NCBI GenBank assembly: GCA_949130495.1
Contig: OX422217.1
Span: forward strand, 578,318,606-578,382,605
Source: Sambucus nigra
Lineage: Eukaryota > Streptophyta > Magnoliopsida > Dipsacales > Adoxaceae
Direction: 5' to 3'
Length of the DNA stretch: 64,000 nucleotides
Shown: positions 1-12,233 of the stretch, in pieces
Numbering within the stretch: the stretch's first letter is position 1
How the letters are laid out: each line of letters opens with the position of its first letter
Notes under the pieces: generated by a model
What the model saw: the letters and a program-made list of their open reading frames with translations, nothing else
What the model was told of the DNA's origin: nothing
The model's database searches: none
Program-made: the position numbers and the translations under genes

Positions 1-2266
1 TAGAACTGCCGGGGAGTTGATAAACAAAACTTCTAACATTGCGTAATTGTTTCATAATAACAACCCAACATCATTGTTCTTCTGAAAACCCAAATCCCAC
101 CGATCTCATCGCATTTGTCGAACGTGTTCCCATTTCCCCTTTTATGCCACTCAAAGGAAGTTTCGCCCTCTCCTGGAACATGATCCACAACAACATTCTC
201 CTGCCACAACACTCTCAACTCTCTGAAATTTTTGATAGTGATATGTGGTAGAAGATCGAACTGATTTATCCATAAATGCTCAAAACTCAGAAGGGTCTTC
301 TTTGGTTTGCAAGACAGGATCAACACCAAATTTATAAATGTCTATTATTTCTCCGCGATTATAAAATTCACCTAATATGGAGAGAAACACGTCATATACG
401 TTACTTGCAAACAATCAAAATATACGTATTTGAATCAGAATATAGTCTAACTGTACCAGATTTTGGGGCATTAATTAGACAGACAAAAAAGTGGATTTAC
501 TTACCTGAGTTGGATGAAGAGCCGCACGAAGGTGTGAGGCAAATGGAGAGAGTCAGACTTCACCCTCCTACATCTGACAGCTGAAGAGATTGAGATCCGT
601 AAATTTGTAAAAGAACAGCCATCTTAATATCTCTAATTTCAGTTTGCATAAGCATATGATAGCTAAAAAGTTATGTGAGTTGAAATTAAAAAACATGGGT
701 ACACACCAGTTAAATTTGATGGCACGTTGGCAATTTTATGAAATTAGTGCACATGATTATGATAGTCATTAAAACGTAATGACTTAATTATGTATTATAA
801 TCAGCTTAGTGATTTGGAATGGATATCAAGATGAGCAGAGCAGACGTACCTTGGCTCTCCTGTGAAGTCGTGTACATAATTTCATGATGCAATTAAAAAA
901 ATAAAATGTGAAAATTTCACTAATAAACAAAGACGATGTTCATTAACAAAAAGTACTAATAATCTTCAAATAAAATGATTTGATTGGACTGAAGTAAGGA
1001 AAGTCCTTTGCATGTGCTCATCTAAGCATTTGAATAGCTGGCAACTGGTAGAGTTTAATTTATGTACATCTTCATATCTGCATATCTGCAAAATATTACA
1101 TACAATGTGACTAACTAAGACCTTCCATACAATCTGCAAAAGATTACATACAATTAAATATGCATACCTAAGACCTTCCAAACAATTAAAATGCAGCATA
1201 TGTGACTATCATACAAAGTGGATACCTTAAAATGCAGCATATGGCAGACCTGCTCATCAGATAATGACATCAGACCTGCTCATGTCATGATAGTTGTTCG
1301 GGAGATTGAGGAGGCAAGTATGATACACCAGACCTGCTCATCAGATCGGCTCGATCCATCAAGATGAGAAGTTTAGACACGATGAATATGGCAAAGACAA
1401 TGATTATGGCAGAAGTTTAGTAACATTCAAAACGCATTACGGTTTATTTTCAAACAGGCATTAAACGGTTCCTTTTCTTTTTCATTATCCTCTCTGAGAA
1501 CAACCTGCAAAAAGGGCGAAATGGAAATGTGAGTTGAGGCCAAACACCTAGTTCAAACTTAAGAAACTTATACTGGTTGGAATGCATCCGTATTCATCCA
1601 TATCACACCATATTATATTTCCATCCAAAGAAATGTCACTACACTTCATTGTTGTAACCAATAGAGGAAAATAAATCTTAAAAAATCATCAATATTGTGC
1701 CCAAAATAACTAAAACTATGAGAAGGTGTATCATTACGACATGATGAAATCTAGCCTAAATAATTCATTTAAAGTCCATTCAAAATTTGGCCTAAAACTG
1801 CGAAGGATGGGAATTATTGAAAGGAATCCAAAGTTCATTCAAAACTTGAATCCAAAGTTGAAATTTGAATCCATAAGAACGATCGTTATCAGAATTTGAG
1901 GGTATCATTTTCAAACATTCAAAATTGTGGTGACAACTTCATAGCATCTGTTAGGGGAGGAAATGTACATGCTATTCAGTTTCATCTCGAACAGAGCGGA
2001 GATGTTGGTCTTTCAGGATCCATCCATATTAGAATGTCATTTTGATATAAACTCTTAAGCTTGTACTACACAGTTTTGGAAATGCAAAATGTTTTGGTCA
2101 CTAATGGAAATGAAAAATGTTAGAAGGTCACTAATGGAAATGCAAAATATTTTGGTCTACTAAAAATACCAGTAAAATATAAGCAGAAATTGTTCTATGC
2201 AGTAAATATTTCAAGAAAAAAGTGTGGAAAACTCCCTTGTACTACACAGTTTTAGCAAGAAGATCT
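1..2266. other. Unassigned AT-rich DNA
   Basis: No gene could be supported here. A 98-codon open frame on the - strand (33-329) and a 102-codon frame on the + strand (276-584) overlap and match no family I recognise. Neither has a convincing promoter, splice pattern or repeat context. From 600 to 2266 there are only short frames and simple AT-rich sequence, with some short internally repeated phrases, such as the pieces around 2085-2160 that repeat a phrase about measuring 25 bases. It may be relics of old transposons or intergenic DNA. Confidence 0.4.
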
Positions 2267-2471
2267 TTACGGTGGCAGTAGTCTCAGGGGAAATTTCAGT
2301 GCTTGACACCATAGGGGGAGTTTTAGCACCACATCATTGTTGAGGGAAGAAAAATTTCCCGTTATAAAGAGAACGCAAAAAACAGGGGCAACGACACTCA
2401 AGTGCCCTGCCAAGACAAAATACGAATAGTAAAACAAAGTCCCTGTTAAAAAAATGCAGTATCTGTTAAAA

Positions 2472-2657
2472 TCATCTGGTACAGTTTTCAATGAATCTTT
2501 TAAAATCATCTGGGAAGCTATCTACATAAACCTCACCAGGAGAAGTTAGATCCCTCCCTTCAGATGTATCATCAAGTTCTTCTAAGACAAGCCTTGAGGA
2601 CACCACAAATAAACCCATAATTATGAACAATATATAGAAGATACTGATCCTCCCCAT
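2472..2657 (-). CDS. Candidate small secreted peptide or first exon (unrecognised)
   Basis: This 61-codon frame starts with a basic residue pair and a strongly hydrophobic stretch (residues 5-20, rich in I, L, F and V). An acidic, hydrophilic tail follows, which is the layout of a signal peptide plus a short mature peptide. There is one cysteine, near the C-terminus. On the same strand a good TATA box (TATAAAAC, 2749 down to 2742) lies about 85 bases upstream of the ATG, a plausible distance. A GTGAGG splice-donor-like site lies inside the frame after about codon 40, so this could instead be a first exon. I do not recognise a peptide-hormone motif. Chance is a real alternative. Confidence 0.25.
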   Translation of the reverse strand: MGRISIFYILFIIMGLFVVSSRLVLEELDDTSEGRDLTSPGEVYVDSFPDDFKRFIENCTR

Positions 2658-2741
2658 ATTGCTTCAGAATAAATTTACTTGCTTATTTTCTAAGTTTTGT
2701 TTTTTCTTTCGTTTGTGTGGTCTTAAAGGTACATAATATGA

Positions 2742-2749
2742 GTTTTATA
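2742..2749 (-). promoter_or_regulatory. TATA box upstream of the small secreted-peptide candidate
   Basis: TATAAAAC on the - strand, in a C-C-TATAAAA-C context, about 85 bases before the ATG at 2657. It is a canonical plant TATA sequence, but AT-rich DNA produces such matches by chance. Confidence 0.25.
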
Positions 2750-2759
2750 GGCTAGGAAA

Positions 2760-4752
2760 AGAAGGCAATGGCTTTTATTATTTTCTGTCACAGCAGTTTC
2801 TCTTAGAATTAAATAAACTATTTGTGCGTCTCATTAACAAAATGGTGAAGAATTCAATGGATTTTATTATTTTTTGTTTCAGCAGTTCCTGAAAATAAGT
2901 CAATGGATTTTATAATATAAATGAAATTAATTATCCCTTTAATGGGAATTTGTGTGGCTGATTAACAAAATGGTTAAGAATTCAACACAGCACCTCTTAA
3001 AGTCTAACAATAAAGGCTTTTTTGCAATGTTTTTTCTTTCACTCAAAAAATAATACACACATTATTCCTACAGGAAACCAAATGAAAGAGTAAGACTATT
3101 AAGAATGGGCCAAATGCAGAAAGCAAATGGAAAAGAAAAAGTAAATTCAAAAAATGAGTAAAATGCTCACTTCAGCGTTTTGTCGAACATCTAGCATTCA
3201 GTTGCATTGTTATGATCTCATTGGTGTTTCTTCGGCTACATCCGACCAAGTTCCTCTTTATTACAATCTTCTTTATTATTTCTCTTTGATACTCCATCAC
3301 CATTCTACTCGATCAGTTATTGGTCAAGCCCCTATCCAAGTTATGGTCGTGAGATTAGTGAAAATCTTTTGTATTCGCAACAGTAATTAAAAAGGAGAAA
3401 GGAAAGAAAGGAGAAGGAAGAAAGGAGAAAGAATCATCCTTTAAAAAGGTAAAGGAAAGAAAGTAGAAATAATAATTAATGAAGCACGACTATTCCAAAA
3501 TGGACTTCCACACTCGTATTCGGAGGAGAGAAGAAAATGGATTCTCGACAAGTGGGAGGCCGAGATGATAGTTGTGCGGCGAAGTCCATGCAAGAATGAA
3601 TTTTGATTTCCGAGCACATTATGAGTGTTTACTCAATTTTTTTTTATGTTGATTTAAGTTATAACTTTAAATGTTAGGAGCCATTATTTACTTAATTACA
3701 TAACTAAATTAAATTTACGTGACACGTTTAACTGGAATTTATGTCTCCTCCATTCATTTTATTCTTAAGTGTCCATTACATTAAAATAAAACAACTTCAG
3801 AAAAAGTGTACCTAAACATCCTACAAATACTTGTCACATTTTGAAGGAATTCTAAGAGTGTAGTGGTCGTTACATTTTATAGAGGCAGGAGATAATGTCC
3901 AATGAAACATGAATCTCGAATCCAACTCCGATTATGGCTTCGATATTAATTTGGACCCAAAACTATCTTCGACTCTGTAATTATTTTCGCAAATGCAAAT
4001 CGAGCTAGTGGCATACAGGATAGTACTCCTCATCCACATACTAATAGGAATAATGATTCAACTCAACACCAGACACTTCCAATAGTCGAAGTATATCATA
4101 CGTATGTCGAGCACATTTTCTCATATATTTGGAATTTCCATAAGCTTCTCTCGGGGAACCCATTTTTTTTAGCAAACGATACGTTATCAGAAGTATCCGA
4201 GCGAACTCCCTTGAACACAATGAAAACTCCAAAATTTACTTTTTGCTTATAATGCAAAATAAATAGGTTAATATCAAGTGATGAAAATGGTTGGGGGACT
4301 AATAGGCTGAAAAATGTCTTTCGTGGTGTGACTTTCGAACTATCGCTCCAGGCCTTCCAACGATAGTTGGTCTAACGCATGAACCTAATCATAGTTCCAA
4401 CAAATATCGTAAATGTGGGAGCAGTTGCCTCTCTAATTTGTAACTTTTCTTGTAAATGCTATTTTACTCCCTCCTTTAAAAGGCCAAAACCATCAAAAGG
4501 ATCAAGAAAAATAACATTGTTTTGTTAGATGCTTGGTCTAACAAAGAAATGTACTTATAATTGATAGTAAAAAATCCTCTCTTCAATTTCCATTTTTTTA
4601 TAATATAAATAAATTAGAAATTTGTTGTTTGGAACTTTAAAAAACATAAATTTAGATTTTCAATTAAATGCGCCAGTTACACATTTATTATATCATCACC
4701 ATCATTATTACTATTTTAAGGTTTGAAAAATGTGTTCTTAGGGTATAAATTA
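2760..4752. other. Unassigned AT-rich DNA
   Basis: I found no supported gene. Open frames at 3154-3390 (+) and 4041-4232 (-) have no recognisable domain. A short purine-rich stretch with GGAGAAAGGA-type repeats lies near 3390-3460. Confidence 0.4.
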
Positions 4753-4943
4753 AGGACATATACCAAATAGTCACTCGAACATTTTTTAATACACGTTTAG
4801 TTCAAACTTCAAAAAAATCATTTATAATGCCGCTGGCGCGGACCTGTACAAATAAGAGAATAAGGGACTTTTTAGTAGAAAATAAAAAGCTTAGAGTAAA
4901 TGTATATTAAAAATGTTTGAGGAACTTTTTGGTATTTGATCCT
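4753..4943. mobile_element. MITE-like fold-back element (copy 1)
   Basis: The two ends are imperfect inverted repeats of about 45 bases. The left begins AGGACATATACCAAATAG, and the right reads AGGATCAAATACCAAAAAG on the opposite strand. The homology continues through the poly-T/TTAATA stretch. The centre carries GCCGCTGGCGCGGACC. There is no coding capacity. The same layout recurs at 6661-6899, which supports a small non-autonomous DNA transposon family. No clear target duplication was found. Confidence 0.55.
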
Positions 4944-5219
4944 ATAAATTATCATTTACCATAAATTAATGTTCTATTATTGACAAAACAGTTTGCCACA
5001 AAACTGTAGAAATGCATTTCTTTTGACACCCAACATTTTGTTGGACTTGTGTTCTAAAGTAAAAAATATTTAGGATTTTTTTAATTTTGCCACCCAACAT
5101 TTTATAACGATATTTGTGTTTGCAGCCACTTTTTTATTTCGTTGTATTTGCACCCCACCGTTAGTAAAATTCGTTAGTCGGGTCAAAATTTTCAGAAAAG
5201 ACTATCTTACCCTTCTTTT

Positions 5220-5740
5220 GATCTAAATTAATATAAAAGTTTAAAAAAAATAATATTTCATTAAAAAATATTTTAAAATCTAAAAATTATCAAAAAACAG
5301 GTAAAAAATTTGGAAATTAGAGAAAAAAATTAAAATCTGAGAATCATGAAAATAAATATAAATTACAAAAAATCATTTAAAAATATTAAAAAATCTGAAA
5401 ATAATAGAAAAAATATTTTAAATTAAAGTAAACATTTTAAATTACAAAAAAATTATTAAAATAGGGAAAACTTATAAAAAAAAACTTAAATTACAAAACT
5501 TATATATTTCGGGAAAAACTTATAATTTTTTTTTGAAAATAATAGGAAAACATTTATAAAGTTTGAAATATATTGAAAAAACTCTGATAAATCCTTAAAT
5601 AATATAAAAGAACCTTTAAAATTATAGTAAAACATTTTCAACTACAAAAAATATCATCTAAAAATTCTAAAAAACACCAAAATATTTATAAAAAATCTGG
5701 AAATAACCAAAAAAATTAAAGAAATAAATGGAAATATATA
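5220..5740. repeat. Degenerate AT-rich repetitive block
   Basis: About 500 bases of almost pure A/T are built from loosely repeated phrases of the type AAAATTACAAAAAATCATTTAAAAAT, with very little G or C. The period is irregular, so it is a decayed minisatellite-like tract rather than an array. It contains no gene. Confidence 0.5.
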
Positions 5741-6350
5741 TGTAAAATACAGCATGACCAATATTATTATAAATATTTTGATAGCAACTAACAAATTTAT
5801 TCCAATATACATAATTACTAACGAATTTTACTAACAATGCGATGTAAAAACAATAAAAATAAAAAGTAAAATGCAAACACAAATATTATTATAAAATATG
5901 GAGTGATAAAGTAAGAAACTCCAAATATTTATTCCAATATACATAGTTAGATGAAGAGAGCTTAATGATGCACTGTGTTCAATATTATGACCTGAATGAT
6001 TGATTTAATGGAATAGTACAAGATTAATCGTTCTGCTAGTGCTAGAAGAAGGCAACGTAACGTTAAAATTAATGCTTAAAAATCAAGGCATAGAATTAAT
6101 CGGACAGCATCCAAACATTATAAGACAAAACAAGATTATTATTAATTAATAAATAATATGCTCTGCAACTTTTAGAAATGTACAAATATAATAATTGTGT
6201 GTTTGTGTTGTATTTTACCTTCGGGTTACTTTTGAGTGATATTTGTTAATAATATTAATAACAAATCAAATTAACATTTAAGACTAAACATGAACGGTTA
6301 AAAAATAGGGGGTTTTGGAAAAAAATCCTCACAAGGCTTAAAGTGTATAA

Positions 6351-6550
6351 AAATAGGACACTTTATATAATTTAATAAATTTAGTTCCTGTACTAAAAAC
6401 ACCATGAAAAATTGTGAAAAATGGTGTCGCTGGCGCGGACCAAAAATATAAAGGGTATTGTACCACAGGAACTAGATTTATAAATGCTATTGTACCACAG
6501 GGACTAGATTTATAAACTTGAAAAGTATTGTCCTAAAAATTCAAATATAG
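6351..6550. mobile_element. MITE-like fold-back element (copy 3, divergent)
   Basis: Inverted ends pair TAGGACACTTTATATAATTT...TTTAGTTCCTGTAC on the left with the complement of GTACCACAGGGACTAGATTTATAAACTTGAAAAGTATTGTCCTA on the right. The right arm is partly duplicated, so the phrase around TGTACCACAGG(A/G)ACTAGATTTATAAA occurs twice. The centre carries TCGCTGGCGCGGACC, shared with the elements at 4753 and 6661. It is non-coding. Confidence 0.45.
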
Positions 6551-6660
6551 GAAGGAACATGACCTTTACCTTAATTCTCTCTAAAAAAAAAATAAGTGGC
6601 ACTGGTTAAGAAAAGTTGAAAAGAAAAAAGAAAAATATATGTAGAAATTTCAATTATATA

Positions 6661-6899
6661 TAGGGACATATACCAAATAGTCCCTCGGATATTTTTTAAT
6701 ACTCATTTAGTCCAAACTTTTTTATTTTGCCTCAAAAAGTCATTTGCCACATATTTTGGAGAGGGAGTGCCGCTGGCGCGGACCTCTAAAAATAAGAGGA
6801 TATTGAGTGCTTGAGGGACTAAATGGGTTAAACTAAAAATATGTGTCCTTTTAAAAAAATATATATTTATAGTAGGAACTATTTAATAATTGACCCTTA
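6661..6899. mobile_element. MITE-like fold-back element (copy 2)
   Basis: The start (TAGGGACATATACCAAATAG) is nearly the same as the copy at 4753, and the right end pairs with it imperfectly. The central GTGCCGCTGGCGCGGACC is identical in its core to copy 1. It has no open frame. Arms and core together identify the same non-autonomous family. Confidence 0.5.
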
Positions 6900-7179
6900 T
6901 ATATATTATATAAACATATATGCATATGTTTCGCAGTAATATAAATTAATGTTGCTGTTCAGAGATCTCACCAACTCTGTTATACTAGATTTGATAGGGT
7001 AGGATTCTTTCTGTATATTCTCTTTCTTTCGTTTTTATGGAGATCTCTCTATATTTAGTTAAGAATTATAGAATGCAGTTTTAAACTTATCCTCAAATCT
7101 TCCTTTAATAAATGGATCCGGAGGATACTTTGTTACTAGTTTTCAATCTGTCCAATGTGCTAACGTGTTTATATATATA

Positions 7180-7318
7180 TATATATATTTTTTTTTTGGG
7201 TAATACCAGGGTGTTCCCGAGAGATTTAAGGCTGCTTCATGTCCAAGGCGAAAATCGAACCCCCGACACTTGGTTAAGGGAGGAGGAGTCCCTACCACTC
7301 CACCACACCCCCTGATTT
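7180..7318 (-). mobile_element. tRNA-derived SINE, - strand
   Basis: Read on the - strand this begins with a tRNA-like head. It has an A-box-like GTGGTGGAGTGGTAGGG and, about 35 bases on, a B-box-like GGGGGTTCGATTTTC. A unique body and an A-rich tail follow (the T run at 7189-7198 on the + strand). That is the structure of a plant SINE transcribed by RNA polymerase III. The tail runs into an AT microsatellite, so a target duplication could not be fixed. It encodes no protein. Confidence 0.55.
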
Positions 7319-7451
7319 AACGTAATATAATATTTATATATACTAGCATGTAATTTTCAAGATGACCGAGCGTAATATAATATTTCTTAAAAATACATAG
7401 TAAAACTTTCAGCAAATCAAATAAGGAATCAATCATAAAACAAGTCATTTC

Positions 7452-7466
7452 ATATGTGCGAACGCT
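7452..7466. repeat. 15-bp target-site duplication, left copy
   Basis: ATATGTGCGAACGCT is repeated exactly at 7689-7703 and brackets the SINE. The length is typical of target-primed reverse transcription. Confidence 0.85.
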
Positions 7467-7688
7467 AAAAACGCTAAACTCTTGGACTTGGTCTAGTGGT
7501 AGTACATTAGTACTAAAGCTTCACGGTTGACTGGGTTTGCTCCCCAGTTCGAATCTCGGCAGCTGCAAACAACCTGGGGCCAGCCGTTGGCCACTGATCC
7601 GCGAGTGAGGATTAGTCGAGGTGTGCGTAATGCTGGCGCGGACACTTCATGGTACCTCAAAAAGGGGGGAAATTACCCAAAAAAAAAA
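7467..7688 (+). mobile_element. tRNA-derived SINE with 15-bp target duplication
   Basis: A complete SINE. The head carries an A box (TTGGTCTAGTGGTAGTA, about 7488) and a B box (CAGTTCGAATCTC, about 7543), as in RNA polymerase III promoters. The body includes a GAGTGAGGATTAGTCGAGGTG-like stretch that I associate with plant tRNA SINEs. The tail is an A run (7680-7688). It is bracketed by the perfect 15-bp direct repeat ATATGTGCGAACGCT. The perfect duplication implies a fairly young insertion. It has no coding function; an open frame across it is meaningless. Confidence 0.85.
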
Positions 7689-7703
7689 ATATGTGCGAAC
7701 GCT
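7689..7703. repeat. 15-bp target-site duplication, right copy
   Basis: An exact repeat of 7452-7466, directly after the A tail of the SINE. Confidence 0.85.
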
Positions 7704-9298
7704 TTTTATAAGGCTTGTTTTATACTATATGAGATAATTAAAAAGTTTATTGGGGTGGGCAAAATATCAAATAAGGGTTATCGTAATGACGTTCAGAATA
7801 AATAAAATGCCATTGATGCAGCGTGGTGTGTGTATTGCAAGATTAAAATCAACAACACGAAAATAGTTAATAATTAAAAAAGAAAATATATTAATGTATG
7901 TCTAGATCTTATTGTTGTGAGTAGGATATTGACTAAAATATTGTAATTGTTATGTGGTTCGTGCATTGGAAGATTAAAAAAACATTGCACAAATTAAAGA
8001 TATCAACTCAAATTATTACATACTAATGTTCTCCTCATTTGGTATTATCTTTCTATGGTCATTGGTTGTTCATGAATAATGACATAAACAATTAACTTTA
8101 GGGTTTGTTTATAATTTAGAATATTGAAAAAAGGTAATTGAGAGCATAGAAGTAAATAAAATGATTAAAGAATAAAATATGATATTTACATCTCATTTCT
8201 TTCTTCACATACATGAAGTGAACATATGAAAATTGAGAGAGATGCAAATACACTTAGGTAAAGTATTTTAAATTTAAATAATTAAGCTTGTTTGTGTCGT
8301 TTTTTTCTTAATAAAAGTTTATGTGCTTGTCTTCTTTTTTAATCATCTATTATCTTAAAACTATGAATGTATGAATTAAATCATTTGTGTGTGGACATAG
8401 AAAAGTAAGGGCTATATTTTATTAATCAGAATATAATTTCTAACCTTATTTGAGATGAAATATAATTTTCTACAAAACAACATAAAACACAATTTTTTTT
8501 GTCTCTTATTGAGTTTCTTAGGTAACCAAACAATATGATAAAAATTAGAATTTGAATTATGAAGAGGAATGATAAAAAATATCTTCCAAAATTCTAAAAT
8601 ATGAGATCCTTACACACAAACACACGTAAGTCTCTCCACTCCATCCAATACATCAAGATAACTCCTTCATGCATGTACTACCTTTTTTATGCTAATGATT
8701 AAGAAAACTTAACTATCTCAAATATGGCAGCAGCAATAAAGATTTAAGTTAAACAAATCAAAGCATCAAAGCGATAATTTCTACAAATATATATAGATTT
8801 CAAGACCAAAGTAATCAGCTTCTTCCACTTGATTTTCTTCTCACCATCCTCCCAGACCCTATTGTCTCATCTTCTTTGGCCACACTGTGTTTGCCCTTCT
8901 TCTTTCTGCACTTGGTTTCTTCTATTTATATTTTTTCAACTTGAATTATTTCGCAACTGTCTAATTCACCATTAAGTTTTCTCTTCTTACTTTTCCCACT
9001 TTTCGATGGAAATATTGATCTCGACATTTGAACTCCATTCCCTAGCATCCCCTTAACCGTTCAAATAATTGAGTAAATGAATTGTGGACAATTATAGGTG
9101 AGAGGGAGAGATAATTTTGAGGAATATGAGAGGGTGAGTTGGGAAGACGATTTATAGGGAGTGTAGAGAAGTCTAACGATTTTGGGGAGAAATGGGGAAT
9201 GGTTTGTCATTTCTCTAAAATCGAGAGGGAATTCAATGATTAATATTAATTAGGGTAAAGCCTCATTAAACTCTCTTACTATCGTATTATAGGTATAA
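7704..9298. other. Unassigned intergenic or relic DNA
   Basis: There is no supported gene. Around 8100-8540 the ends look like TTTGTTTATAATT and its rough complement beside CCAAACAATATG, possibly an old MITE. On the - strand 8820-8930 encodes a short Lys/Arg-rich stretch (about 30 residues with several KKK and RRK runs) that ends in a stop. It may be the end of a gene fragment, but I cannot identify it. Confidence 0.35.
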
Positions 9299-12233
9299 CT
9301 AGGTGGAAACCCGTGCGATGCGCGGTTTATGCAAAATTTAATGCTCAATGAACGAATGCAAGTGTGAAATTTAAAATAGAATTAAAAAAAGTGCAATAGA
9401 ATCAGAATGTAGAGTAGTAATGATAGTTAAACCGCATGTACAAATGTTGACAAGCATTATCAATGTTTTACATAGAGATAGACACTAAAGTAGACGCACG
9501 CTTCCCTTTCAGGAGATGTTTGATTTCGACGTTAGTGGAAGGATGCACATTAGAAGACTATAGAAATGTGTAAATAATTTAAGTTGAGTTTTATTACAAC
9601 AAAAATGTGAAGAATTTATTAAATTTGGATAGATTTTCCTTTATTTGTAGCACTATCAACCTTGTTAGAAACAGTCAACAACAATACAAAACGTCAATGT
9701 TGGACCTCGAATAAACATTATAATGATCAAACTTATACCATTATGAAACATCACTATAATACAAAAATTATGTTTACGACGCAAAAGTGCAATTATTTTT
9801 TAAAAAATTGGACAGAGTTTCCTTTGTTTATTGGACTATCCGCCCTGAAAAAAATAATCCAATAAAAACAATACCATCACAATTATACAATTGAAAAAAA
9901 ATCAAATGAACATCTAGTTCAATGAACACTAAATTTGTGATCAACAATTTCTTCAAAGGGTCCCAGTGAGTATTCGTTGGAAGACGTCATCAACTATTGA
10001 AAATCCTACCACGTATGCGATGTAAAGTCCACAAAGCACAGTCTTTTACCTGAAAAAGAAGAAAAAATCAGAGTTTGAACTTAGGATGGAGAATTAACAT
10101 TAAACTCGTGAAATAAAAAAAATTAATATATGAGAAAATTTGAACGAGTGTAAAATAAAAATTCCTAAAAGGATTCTACTTTATAACTACAACTAATATA
10201 CAGTAAAAATAATGAAGCATACAAAGTTGATTTGGTATTAACTTAATCTAGGGCATAAAAACACTATAAAACATAATATACTTTACTGTGAGGTGTTCAA
10301 ATCAAACCATGTTATATGTCGTGGTAGTATTGATGTTCCAATGGTGCTACGTAGAAAGTTGACGTTGGTGATTGGTGATTCTCTACATTGAAAGAAAAGT
10401 CATGGATACTTCAATACCAATTTTAGTTTGTCAATTTATATTGTGCATATCGGATATAAAATCACGCAAGAGTGAAGTAACATAATGAAAATACCTCATT
10501 TGAGTTCCATAGGTGATGCATTTCACAAATACGTAAAACAGGGTCATAAAACATTGACACATAACATATTCAATTTTCAACAAAGAATATACCTAAGTTA
10601 CTCAAACAAAACAGAATAGTTTTGTAAACATAAAAGCGTATGGATTGAGAATGGTAGAAAATGTCAGCCAAAGGGAAAGAAAGAAACCTATAGGTCCAAA
10701 TATAGCAAATGTTGGTCTTCAACTATGTGTTCCCTTAGTGGTTGAATGGATAGCATGCCTGCAAAGACAATGATTTTGATTATATACAATATCACAAATG
10801 CCATATTATACAAAAAAACTATTATGCAAACCACACATATTTCATGCAATGTATTAACACCCTAAATGTATTAACACCAACCATAGCAGAAATAACAATA
10901 TGTATTAAAATTGAATGAAACATGGCACGATGCTAAATTTAATATATGATTTTGTCAAGCTCTTGTGTACAGTCATCATGGCACGATGCTAAATTTCGGA
11001 TTATCAAGCTATGTACGTCGTTATTTAAGAAAAAAATACAAATATTATGAATTCAGCACTTAAAAAAAAGATGTACCAACAACACTTAAAATTTCAGCAC
11101 TTATGGATATGGCCTTTGTGAGTTCTGTGAAGGCTTTTGCCTTTGTGAGTTTTGTTATGGCTTCTGCTCCCTTATGGTTATCCTTTAAAACCACATTATT
11201 GTGTCTGTAGGGATATGTCGGTAGAGGAGAACCCAATTAGTCGGGAAATTAATAGATTTTTAAAAGGTACTTGAATTGAAACCTGGCTCACCTCGTCATC
11301 GTAGGATACTCTGTTCAAAATGACTTATGCGAATTAGATATGCAAATACAATTAAAAAAATGTTAGTATTTCCAAAAAAAATTGTTAGTGCTCAAACAAA
11401 AACCTTACATGTAGTGACAGTTGGAATGAATATGATATACACATGGATTTGTTCTATTATAATATATTATCTAAAACTAATATATTGTGTTAAAGAACAT
11501 ATCAAAATCTGTTATACTTTTTTGTTAGCTATGCATGCATCAGTCAAAGAAGAGATCAAAATATGTTATACTTTTTTGTCAGCTTCGCATGCATATCACA
11601 ACATGTTAAAAATAGACCAAACTAATATATTATTTAAAACAAAAAAATGATACAAACAAATATTTACGAAATACCTATTCATTATTCTTGATGTCTAGTT
11701 AAAATAATCGCTCATAAAAATGAAGAAAAGTACCTTGTACACGTTTGTGAACAAATCCAAAAGTTCAGTGCAAGTCTACAACAATGATTAAACCTAATTT
11801 AAAAAGGGCGGAATTGTTTCACTCCTGGTCGGCGGTAGTTATCTCCTACCAGTGGTCTTCTTTTCAAGAGAGGGAGAACTTCGTTTCTTTTCTTCTATTA
11901 ATGGAAAAATAAAGTTTGTATAGGGAATGAAAATATAGAAGATAAAAAGGTGTGCATGTAGAGATGAGAGATAAAGAGGGGGTAAAAAGTTTGGACAGGT
12001 AATGAAAAGACTGGAAGATAAAAAGGTCTGCGTCTAGAGAAATAAAGAGGGGGTAAAAAGTTTGGACATGTAATGAAAAGACGAAGATAAAAAGGTGTGC
12101 GTCTAGAGATGAGAGATAAATAGGGGTAAAAAATCATTCAATTACAATTGATATCAATGGTGATCCTACGAGGATAGTTTAGATAAAGAGGACTCTAAAT
12201 GCTTTGTATAGCATTTTAGAGTATTAAATAGGA
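9299..12233 (-). mobile_element. Helitron-like element A (non-autonomous)
   Basis: On the - strand the 3' end shows a GC-rich hairpin (CCGCGCATCGCACGGG) about ten bases before a terminal CTAG, followed by host T. This is the standard Helitron 3' signature. The proposed 5' end is TCCTATTTAATACTC preceded by host A, at 12233. Just inside it, AAAATGCTATACAAAGCATTT is an internal inverted motif shared with the next element's 5' end. The 2.9-kb body encodes no Rep/helicase, so the element would be mobilised in trans. The 3' end is firm and the 5' end is inferred. Confidence 0.55.
11938..12136. repeat. Three-copy tandem repeat, about 70-bp unit
   Basis: Three direct copies begin at 11938, 12014 and 12083. 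Each starts GAAGATAAAAAGGT and contains AGAGGGGGTAAAAAGTTTGG followed by ATGAAAAGAC, except the last, which is shorter and diverged. They lie close to the 5' end of Helitron-like element A. An ORF reading through them on the other strand is a repeat artefact. Confidence 0.8.

Noticed and set aside
7490..7570. A possible tRNA gene because of the A and B boxes.
   Set aside because: The cloverleaf is not completed, and the 222-bp unit has an A tail and a 15-bp target duplication, so it is a SINE.
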